This document shows, piece by piece, positions 28,354 through 36,666 of a DNA stretch of 39,240 nucleotides. Both the position numbers and the translations under genes were made by a program. The stretch spans positions 1 through 39,240 of the forward strand of contig WQVM01000006.1 of NCBI GenBank assembly GCA_009783985.1. The letters run 5' to 3'. A model generated the notes under the pieces. That model made no database searches, had not been told where the DNA came from, and saw nothing but the letters and a program-made list of their open reading frames with translations. The DNA is from Bacillota bacterium (lineage in GTDB: Bacteria; Bacillota; Clostridia; Christensenellales; Pumilibacteraceae). The first letter of the stretch is position 1, and the number at the start of each line of letters is the position of its first letter.

Positions 28354-28402
28354 CAATCTAAAAAAATTTTGAGCAAGCGTACGCGTCAAAATTTTTAGAT
28401 TG
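28354..28402. repeat. Long near-perfect hairpin
   Basis: CAATCTAAAAAAATTTTGA gcaaGCGTACGCg TCAAAATTTTTAGATTG. Confidence 0.85.
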
Positions 28403-28517
28403 CTTTGACTGTTATCAGCAATAAGAATAATGCGAAGCATTATGAAAAAAGCACAGTGCGCCACAAAAATACAAGGTCAGTCCCACCGGTGGGACTGCCG
28501 CTCCGGGAGAATTAAAA

Positions 28518-28856
28518 ATGAAATTCGAATATAAAAACAATCCAATAATAGCCGGTTATATAACCGATGTAATCGAGCTTAAGTATGACAAGAACAAAAA
28601 GCCGTATTGCTATTTTGACATCAAGGTCAAAAGACTAGATTTGAAAGTAGGCACGGAATATGAGTTCTTTGACATAAGACTTAATGACGATGCCGCCGTT
28701 GACTTTGTAAACTGTGGAGCAAAAGCCGGATGGGGGCTTGAGGTGCTTAGAGGAGTGTTAAGACGCACCAAAAAAGACAGTACCGGCAAACGCCACGAAT
28801 ATATCAAAGCCTTTCAGGTTAAGGTATTCCCGCCCGAAACTGCAAAAGCTGAATAA
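28518..28856 (+). CDS. SSB-like OB-fold protein
   Basis: IAGYITDVIELKYDKNKKPYCYFDIKVKR...YEFFDIRLNDDAAVDFVNCGAKAGWGLEVLRGVLRRTKKDSTGKRHEYIKAFQVKVFPP fits the SSB strand pattern. Confidence 0.6.
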   Translation: MKFEYKNNPIIAGYITDVIELKYDKNKKPYCYFDIKVKRLDLKVGTEYEFFDIRLNDDAAVDFVNCGAKAGWGLEVLRGVLRRTKKDSTGKRHEYIKAFQVKVFPPETAKAE

Positions 28857-28878
28857 GCATTCCAGACGTCTGGAATAC

Positions 28879-28906
28879 AAAAAAGTCCCACCGGTGGGAC
28901 TTTTTT
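28879..28906. terminator. Perfect 28-bp palindrome, bidirectional terminator-like
   Basis: AAAAAAGTCCCACCGGTGGGACTTTTTT. Confidence 0.85.
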
Positions 28907-28986
28907 ATTTGCCTGTTCGGCTGATTATTATACCAAATACGCTATCAAGATACATAAAATGCGTTCTATTCGTATTTGGCTTGCTT

Positions 28987-29063
28987 TGGTAGGACTGAGT
29001 GGACTCGAACCACCGACCCCCACCTTATCAGGGTGGTGCTCTAACCAGCTGAGCTACAGTCCT
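28987..29063 (-). tRNA. tRNA-Ile (anticodon GAT), CCA encoded
   Basis: Minus strand AGGACTGTAGCTCAGCTGGTTAGAGCACCACCCTGATAAGGGTGGGGGTCGGTGGTTCGAGTCCACTCAGTCCTACCA. Confidence 0.97.
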
Positions 29064-29317
29064 ATATTGGATATTCTGGTAATATTTGATTGAGATGCCT
29101 AAATCAGTACAGTCGCACCAATTCAGTAGCAAAATATAGTATACCACTAATTATTGGTATTGTCAACAAAAAAAGTAGCTACTATAAAATTTTTGCAAGT
29201 ATCTGAACAAATAAGTCATATTAATTTATTTCAAATCAACCTTAAAATGCTGTACAAGGGATTGTCGATTTGATATACTTTGAATTAAGTATTTTTTACA
29301 AATAGGGGTTTGCTGTT

Positions 29318-30610
29318 ATTTTTAATAAGAATGACAAGAGATTGATTATAGCTGGTTGCAGTCTTGCGGCGTCGGGGGCTATAGGTGCGTATACGGTGGC
29401 GCAATGGACTGTTAGTTTGAGCGACAGACCGTTGATGCTACTTATTATGCAGTTTGCTTTGCAGACGATACCGCATATTTTGATGTACTTTTTTACATAT
29501 AAGCTTATGCGCAAATTTAGATACTCGACACTTTTGGCGGTATCTATTTTTGCACGAGTGATGTCTATATCAGTATTTTTTGTATTTGCTCTTTTTGGAC
29601 AAATGCTTTTTGGCAACATACTGTTTGGTATTTTGGCGGGAGCGGGCAACGGAATGTTTTGGTGTAGCTATAATGTTGCGCTTAATAGGGTAGAAAGACA
29701 TAATTTTAAGCGGTTTTTGAGTACAGAAGGTAGCCTTGCAGAGATTTTGTCTATCGGCGCACCTATTATTATGGCGGTAAGTATTATAATATTCGGCAAT
29801 GTTCATGATTTGCCGCTTCAGGTTTATATAACGCTGTTTATACTTAATGTTGCCCTAAAGATTATGGCATTATTTGTCATTGTAAGAATTAGGGGTGACA
29901 AAGAAGAAGGTGTACTAAGTCTTAAGGGGAAGTTTTTTAAGCGAGATGACAAGTTATGGAATAATATGATTATATTCAGCTTATTTTTTGGTATTGTATC
30001 GGGCGTAGGGGGCAGTCTTGGCGGTGTAATACTTATATTGTTTACGCAGAGCGGACACTCGCAAGTTGTCTATCTTATTGTATTGTCGGGCTGTATGCTA
30101 GCGGCATCAGCGGTATTATTCTTGTATAGAAGAATCCGAATCGGCAACAGATTTTTGTACTACTTTTTTGTAACGGCAGAAGCAACAGTTTTTATCATAA
30201 TTAGCTTTTTGTACGGAAGTTATGTAATGCTTATTGCGTGCGGACTAATATTACTTGCCCAAAATATTTCTGTCAAAATGCGTCTACCGCTTGAGGTAGC
30301 TTGCCATGTAGAGGTGCTGTCATCCTATCTCGAAAAAGAAAAAAATGTCGCAGGACGATATTTTGTCAGAGAGATGTTTATTGTTATAGGAAGACTAATC
30401 GGAGCAGCTGTCGCACTAACCTTTGCCCTAACAATAGTAGCACCATACTACTTTTTGGCGGCAGTCATATTCGGCTTTGTAATATTCAATGCACTAACAG
30501 TCATTTGGTACACCAAAGTGCTAAAAGGTGCAGGCAAACTAAGAGCCCAAAAACAAGCAGAAGAAACAAATGCAAAAATCCAATCCGAAAATCCTGTTGC
30601 TGTGGCATGA
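29318..30610 (+). CDS. MFS-like integral membrane transporter
   Basis: About 420 aa with many TM segments; the track start is TTG 29342, but an in-frame ATT at 29318 preceded by aggggtttgctgtt gives MFNKNDKRLIIAGC. Confidence 0.65.
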   Translation: MFNKNDKRLIIAGCSLAASGAIGAYTVAQWTVSLSDRPLMLLIMQFALQTIPHILMYFFTYKLMRKFRYSTLLAVSIFARVMSISVFFVFALFGQMLFGNILFGILAGAGNGMFWCSYNVALNRVERHNFKRFLSTEGSLAEILSIGAPIIMAVSIIIFGNVHDLPLQVYITLFILNVALKIMALFVIVRIRGDKEEGVLSLKGKFFKRDDKLWNNMIIFSLFFGIVSGVGGSLGGVILILFTQSGHSQVVYLIVLSGCMLAASAVLFLYRRIRIGNRFLYYFFVTAEATVFIIISFLYGSYVMLIACGLILLAQNISVKMRLPLEVACHVEVLSSYLEKEKNVAGRYFVREMFIVIGRLIGAAVALTFALTIVAPYYFLAAVIFGFVIFNALTVIWYTKVLKGAGKLRAQKQAEETNAKIQSENPVAVA

Positions 30611-30661
30611 TGTAAGAGATTGGAGTGTATGATGATGTTCGATTAAAGGTAAGGAGTATTT

Positions 30662-31159
30662 ATGGCAAATAAAACTAAACCGTACAGCGAAGTAGAGGCA
30701 AAGTTAGGCAAGGCAAGTTCTGCGTGGGAAAAACTAACGGGATATATTCGCTTTAATTATGAAATGGACGAAGATTGGTGGGCAGGCAATCCGAACCATA
30801 AGCATCACAGCAATCTAAGGTTTCGCCGAGGCGGCAAAACTCTGGTTACACTTTGTATTCGTCAAGGTTATTTTATAACGGCAATTGTGCTGGGGCAGGA
30901 GGAGCGTGATAAATTTGAAGAGCAACGAAAAGAATTTGGCGATGTTATTTGCAAAGAATACGATAACGCAGAAGTTTTGCATGACGGCAAATGGCTAGGA
31001 TTTGAAATATATGATGAATCTTTGATAGATGACATATTTCGATTGCTACAAATTAAGCGTAAACCTAACCGCAAGATTATGCCGAAAAGCTTTGATAACT
31101 GCGGTCGCCTTGATATTGGGTTGCCGCATACTGAAATCACAAAAATTATAATGAACTAG
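30662..31159 (+). CDS. DUF3788-like hypothetical protein
   Basis: YSEVEAKLGKASSAWEKLTGYIR...GKTLVTLCIRQGYFITAIVLGQEERDKFEE; SD aaggag. Confidence 0.65.
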   Translation: MANKTKPYSEVEAKLGKASSAWEKLTGYIRFNYEMDEDWWAGNPNHKHHSNLRFRRGGKTLVTLCIRQGYFITAIVLGQEERDKFEEQRKEFGDVICKEYDNAEVLHDGKWLGFEIYDESLIDDIFRLLQIKRKPNRKIMPKSFDNCGRLDIGLPHTEITKIIMN

Positions 31160-31221
31160 ACAAGACTTTTCTGGTCATAGCACATAATGTTGTGATATGA
31201 CTGTACTGTTTAAGAGGTCTT

Positions 31222-31623
31222 ATGAAAGAAGGGTTATTTCAAGAAAATATTTCTTTTCACTACAATAAGTTATTGAATGCACTATATATGTTCGCAAGTC
31301 CTTTTGAAATTCAAAGAAACCATTGTTTATATTCCCCGACATATATAGGTAGAGATATTTATGAAAACTTTGAAGATACTAATATAGATATATTTGCTGA
31401 TGATCTTGTAGAGTCTGGTAAAATTTCTAGAGAGGTAAAAGAAGAAGTAAATATCATATTCACCAATTTTTCACGAGCGTGGAAGAATATAAATTGGTCT
31501 ACTCATGGTGTCAGTAAAGAGCATTTTTGGGAAGAGCAAAGAAAGCAAGCATTAAGTATTCTTGAAAAGTTGAAAGAGCCGTTGCGTATTCCAGCGGATT
31601 ATGAAGTTATAGATGGTGATTGA
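31222..31623 (+). CDS. Hypothetical protein
   Basis: 133 aa ORF with SD-like agagg. Confidence 0.45.
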   Translation: MKEGLFQENISFHYNKLLNALYMFASPFEIQRNHCLYSPTYIGRDIYENFEDTNIDIFADDLVESGKISREVKEEVNIIFTNFSRAWKNINWSTHGVSKEHFWEEQRKQALSILEKLKEPLRIPADYEVIDGD

Positions 31624-31917
31624 AGCACTCCAAGATAAATTCAAAATAAAAGGGGACAGATGTATATCACAAATACAATGGTCCCCTTTTGTTTCTCTTT
31701 CTTTACAACCTTAAGCCAAGTGCCAAATTTTCAAGTTTTTAAAAAACTAAACTATTTTAAACTAAGTATTTTATATTATTTCGCAATCTGCCGTCCCTTT
31801 GTGTTATTGCTAAACAAGCCAACCACCAGCGTTTATAACGAAAGGGGAACCTAGCCCTATTAAGCAAAAACAACTAAAAGTGGCGGTCAGACGATTCCAT
31901 TTAAGCCCTAGATTTGA

Positions 31918-31943
31918 TATAATAGTGGTAACCAGCCGCTGGT
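31918..31943 (+). promoter_or_regulatory. -10 (TATAAT 31918) and adjacent operator-like palindrome ACCAGC-C-GCTGGT (31931-31943)
   Basis: Direct reading; dyad lies where the transcription start is expected. Confidence 0.5.
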
Positions 31944-31967
31944 AAATCGAAAAAATGAGATGCCAAA

Positions 31968-32033
31968 ATGGAAAAAGAAAAAGTTTGCCAATGTCCAACT
32001 TGCAAATGCAAGAACTGTGCAAATGCACGCTAG
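31968..32033 (+). CDS. Very short Cys-rich peptide (21 aa), metallothionein-like
   Basis: MEKEKVCQCPTCKCKNCANAR*; overlapping second frame 31991-32065 MSNLQMQELCKCTLECNCGCGCGK* is also Cys-rich. Confidence 0.35.
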   Translation: MEKEKVCQCPTCKCKNCANAR

Positions 32034-32075
32034 AGTGTAACTGCGGATGCGGTTGCGGAAAGTAGGAGAACCAAA

Positions 32076-32339
32076 ATGGACACAAAAATTGTCGGAGAGA
32101 GAATCTCCGAAGGGCGGAAAAATAAAGGGCTTTCGCAAGCACAGTTCGCAGAGCTTGTGAACATAAGTCCACAAGCCGTTGGCAAGTGGGAGCGTAGCGA
32201 AAGCCTTCCCGACATTTTTATGCTGGGAAGAATTGGGGAAGTCATAGGAACGACCGATATAAACTACTTCCTTGGGAAAACTCCATGCTCATGCAATTTC
32301 TGCGAATGCTGTCAAACGAGGTGCAAAAATGAGCATTAA
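32076..32339 (+). CDS. XRE-family HTH regulator with Cys-rich C-terminal tail
   Basis: VGERISEGRKNKGLSQAQFAELVNISPQAVGKWERSESLPDIFMLGRIGEVI...TPCSCNFCECCQTRCKNEH; SD aggag. Confidence 0.8.
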   Translation: MDTKIVGERISEGRKNKGLSQAQFAELVNISPQAVGKWERSESLPDIFMLGRIGEVIGTTDINYFLGKTPCSCNFCECCQTRCKNEH

Positions 32340-32946
32340 CAAATACCAAAAACAGTCAATAAAGAAATACGACAAAATTGCAACGAATTACGACCAAACA
32401 CTTGAAGGAAAAGCCACGGCAAAATCAAAAGTAAAAATACTTGAAATGGTAGAACCAGCCGACGGCGACAAGGTTCTTGATGTTGGGTGCGGAAACGGAA
32501 GCCTAATTGGAGCGGTTAAAAAGAAGGCAAACATAGAAGCTTATGGCGTTGATGTTTCGTCTGGTATGATAGAAGAGTGCCGAGAGCGGTTTAAGGAAAT
32601 AACATTCCAAATTGCAGTCTGTGAAAATTTGCCATTTGAAGACGAAGAACTCGACATAATAACTATGAATTGCGTTTTGCATCACCTAAAAGACCCGCAA
32701 GCATTTTATAGAGAAGCACACAGAGTGCTGAAACCTAACGGAACACTTTTAGTCGGCGAATTATGGTATCCAGCCGTAGTTAAACAATTCGTAGACTGGA
32801 TAATCCTGCCACTTTTAAGGGCTGGCGACAACAAATTATTCAGCCACGGCAAACTAAAACGCATGGCAACTGACAACGGATTCAGTCTAGGGCGAATATA
32901 CAAGAAAGGAAGCGTGCAGATAGTCGAGGCGATAAAAGAACTTTAA
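32329..32946 (+). CDS. Class I SAM-dependent methyltransferase
   Basis: VLDVGCGNGSLIGAV, GVDVSSGMIEECRERF, ENLPFEDEELDIITMNCVLHHLKDP. Start chosen as ATGAGCATTAAC (MSINKYQ), overlapping the XRE stop; track start is 32272. Confidence 0.82.
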   Translation: MSINKYQKQSIKKYDKIATNYDQTLEGKATAKSKVKILEMVEPADGDKVLDVGCGNGSLIGAVKKKANIEAYGVDVSSGMIEECRERFKEITFQIAVCENLPFEDEELDIITMNCVLHHLKDPQAFYREAHRVLKPNGTLLVGELWYPAVVKQFVDWIILPLLRAGDNKLFSHGKLKRMATDNGFSLGRIYKKGSVQIVEAIKEL

Positions 32947-33003
32947 TACAACAAAACAAAGTGGTCTAAGTGTACGGTGTTGGTGATAACTTAATCTGAA
33001 CTT

Positions 33004-33039
33004 AAAAAAAGACCGCCTTATGTAGGTGGTCTTTTTTTG
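33004..33039 (-). terminator. Terminator after ilvD (bidirectional)
   Basis: AAAAAAAGACCgCCTtatgtAGGtGGTCTTTTTTT. Confidence 0.8.
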
Positions 33040-33043
33040 GGGT

Positions 33044-34699
33044 TTAGCTTTTTAACACAGCACCTTTGGCTGAGTTGGTAACGGCTTTGCTGTATCTTAG
33101 GAGATAACCTTTAAGTTCTAAGTCTTTTAGTCTGGTCTTTTTCATTCTGGTGGATAGCTCTTTAGCGGAGACATCAAGATTGATTTTGCTTGTATTTAGG
33201 TTGATGTCTATTTTGTCGCCGTTTTGGATGTAGGCAATTTTACCACCTTCGTACGCTTCGGGGCAAATGTGTCCTACTGATAAGCCCCGTGTCGCACCGC
33301 TAAAGCGACCGTCTGTAATAAGTGCGACATCCTTGTCTAGACCCATACCTGCAAGGGTTGCTGTAGGTCCTAGCATCTCACGCATTCCGGGACCGCCTTT
33401 TGGTCCTTCGTACCTGATAACCACCACATCGCCCTTGACTACCTTGCCGCTACCGATTGCTACTGTTGCTTCTTCTTCGCTATCAAATACCTTTGCTTTA
33501 CCGCTAAAAGTCTTGATAGATGCATCAACACCGCTATGCTTGATGACCGAGCCTTCCTCGGCGATATTGCCTGTGAGAACCTTTATACCGCCTGTAGGGG
33601 AGTATGGGTTGTCTTTAGGACGGATAACATCAGGATTAAGGATAGTGCTGTCAGCGTAAGATGCCGAAATAGGTGAGCCTGTCACGGTAATAGCATTACC
33701 GTCAATAAGTCCCAGCGTATTAAGCTCATTAAGAATAGCCATTACGCCGCCTGCACGATTGAGGTCTTCCATATCTTGACTAGAGGCAGGGGACAGCTTG
33801 CAGAGCGTAGGGGTTTTTGCACTGACTGCCGCAATTGTTGTGTAGTTAAGTTGCACATTACATTCGTGTGCGATTGCCAGTAGATGCAGGATACTGTTAG
33901 TAGATGCACCTATTGCCATATCAAGCGTTACAGCATTATTAAAGGCTGCTTGGGTCATAATACGGCGGGGGGTAAGGGCATCGTGGACTAGCTTCATAAT
34001 CTGTCCGCCTGCTTTTTTTGCAAGTCGTAGTCTGTCAGCCGAAACCGCAGGGATAGAGCCATTGCCGGGAAGTGCAATACCGAGAGCCTCGCAGATGCAG
34101 TTCATACTGTTAGCCGTATACATACCGCAACAGCTACCGCAACCGGGGCAAGCCGAATTTTCGATTTGGGCAAGCTCTGTCGCTGAAATCTTACCTGACT
34201 TAACCGCACCTACCGCCTCAAATACATTTGACAGTCCGATTTTTTTGCCGTTATGATAACCGCTTAGCATAGGTCCGCCGCTTACAAAAATCGCAGGGAT
34301 ATTAGTGCGTGCAGCACCCATAAGCATCCCCGGTACGATTTTGTCACAGTTAGGAATAAACACCGCACCGTCAAAAGCGTGTCCCATAAGCATAGTCTCA
34401 ACGCTGTCGGCGATTAGCTCACGAGAAGGCAGGCTAAAACGCATTCCTGCGTGTCCCATTCCAAGCCCGTCGCACATTCCTATACTAGGGATAATCATAG
34501 GTACACCGCCTGCCGCCCAAACACCTGCCTTAACAGCCTCGGCAACCTTATCAAGGTGCATATGACCAGGGACAGCCTCGCTAAAAGCACTGACAATAGC
34601 TATAAGCGGTTTTTGAAGGTCCTCGTCATTAAGACCCAATGCCTTATATAACGAGCGTTGCGGGGCTTTGTCGATACCTTGTAGTAATTCTTTTGACAT
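33044..34699 (-). CDS. ilvD: Dihydroxy-acid dehydratase
   Basis: 551 aa; [13 protein letters not shown]-like start region, [55 protein letters not shown]. Confidence 0.96.
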   Translation of the reverse strand: MSKELLQGIDKAPQRSLYKALGLNDEDLQKPLIAIVSAFSEAVPGHMHLDKVAEAVKAGVWAAGGVPMIIPSIGMCDGLGMGHAGMRFSLPSRELIADSVETMLMGHAFDGAVFIPNCDKIVPGMLMGAARTNIPAIFVSGGPMLSGYHNGKKIGLSNVFEAVGAVKSGKISATELAQIENSACPGCGSCCGMYTANSMNCICEALGIALPGNGSIPAVSADRLRLAKKAGGQIMKLVHDALTPRRIMTQAAFNNAVTLDMAIGASTNSILHLLAIAHECNVQLNYTTIAAVSAKTPTLCKLSPASSQDMEDLNRAGGVMAILNELNTLGLIDGNAITVTGSPISASYADSTILNPDVIRPKDNPYSPTGGIKVLTGNIAEEGSVIKHSGVDASIKTFSGKAKVFDSEEEATVAIGSGKVVKGDVVVIRYEGPKGGPGMREMLGPTATLAGMGLDKDVALITDGRFSGATRGLSVGHICPEAYEGGKIAYIQNGDKIDINLNTSKINLDVSAKELSTRMKKTRLKDLELKGYLLRYSKAVTNSAKGAVLKS

Positions 34700-34720
34700 A
34701 GTAGTATGTTCTCCTTGAAA

Positions 34721-34982
34721 TAAGTAAGAAGTAAAAAGTAAAAGGTGTTGATTAAGCTAGAATATTGGAACACTATTTTTAAGGGAATGCCGATTAAGCC
34801 CTAAGCAAAAATAATATCCAACAAAAATAGGGTGTCATTTCGACCGAAGCGGAGAAATCTACTCAAAAACTGTACGATAACACGACAAATAAGGAGATTT
34901 CTCCGCTTCGGTCGAAATGACACCCAACCAACGACACTTAATTCTTAACTTAATTAATACTTTTCACTTTTCACTTCTTATT
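34721..34982. repeat. Nested inverted repeats between ilvD and ilvC: outer heptamer arms and inner perfect 31-bp arms
   Basis: Inner GGGTGTCATTTCGACCGAAGCGGAGAAATCT (34830-34860) / reverse complement (34895-34925); outer TAAGTAAGAAGTAAAAAGTAAAAGGTGTTGATTAAG / CTTAACTTAATTAATACTTTTCACTTTTCACTTCTTA. Confidence 0.9.
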
Positions 34983-34993
34983 CATACATTTTT

Positions 34994-36132
<1,139 letters not shown>

Positions 36133-36666
36133 TTATATCTTGTTTTTGCCTCGTTCTATCGCTGTTAGTCCTGTGCGTACAAGTTCGATAATTCCGTACT
36201 TATGCATAATCGATATAAAAGCATCTATCTTATCGTGTTCGTCCGTAAGCTCAATTACAGCTGAGCTGGCAGAGCGGTCGGCGATTGTTGCGTTGTAAGA
36301 GTTTACGGCATTTTCGATGTCAGATTTTTGGCTGGGGGAGTATTGTATTTTGATTAGAAGTAGCTCCCTAGTAATGTCGTCTATTCCTTTTAACCTTGTT
36401 ACTTTGACAGTATCGGGGAGTTTTTCTAACTGTTTGACAATCTGAACAATAGTTGCCTCATCACCACTTGCACATATGGTCATACGAGAAAGTCCCGCAT
36501 CTTCCGTTGCACAAACAGACAAACTATCGATATTATAACAACGGCGTGCAAAAAGCCCCGAAATACGGGTAAGTACACCACTATGGTTGCGCACAAGCGC
36601 TGCTATTATGTGAGAAGAATGGGACATAATCGTATTAAGTTCTCCAATTATCGTATAATTATTCAA
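36133..36666 (-). CDS. ilvN: Acetolactate synthase small subunit (start uncertain; ATG of MSHSSHIIAALV likely)
   Basis: HIIAALVRNHSGVLTRISGLFARRCYNIDSLSV ACT domain. Confidence 0.92.
   Translation of the reverse strand: MNNYTIIGELNTIMSHSSHIIAALVRNHSGVLTRISGLFARRCYNIDSLSVCATEDAGLSRMTICASGDEATIVQIVKQLEKLPDTVKVTRLKGIDDITRELLLIKIQYSPSQKSDIENAVNSYNATIADRSASSAVIELTDEHDKIDAFISIMHKYGIIELVRTGLTAIERGKNKI

Larger units (their letters stand above)
21400..28950. mobile_element. Integrated element (phage-satellite-like or cryptic integrative element), boundaries approximate
   Basis: Serine recombinase at left end, divergent XRE/ImmA switch, small ORFs, phage replisome organizer, SSB-like protein and origin-like repeats; flanked by plsY and tRNA-Ile; no structural or conjugation genes recognised. 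Confidence 0.8.

Noticed and set aside
28091-28906. CRISPR array
   Set aside because: Repeats are palindromes without regular 30-40 nt spacing or unique spacers, and no cas genes are present.
28907-28986. attR core for the serine recombinase (CCAAATACG...CGTATTTGG dyad before tRNA-Ile)
   Set aside because: A short dyad is present, but I could not find a matching core near the left end (21.33-21.51 kb), so the att sites remain undetermined.
31660-32245. Overlapping ORFs on both strands around the Cys-rich cassette (31660-31854, 31810-32172, 31908-32174, 32030-32245)
   Set aside because: Mutually overlapping and antisense to the clear XRE gene; no recognisable domains.
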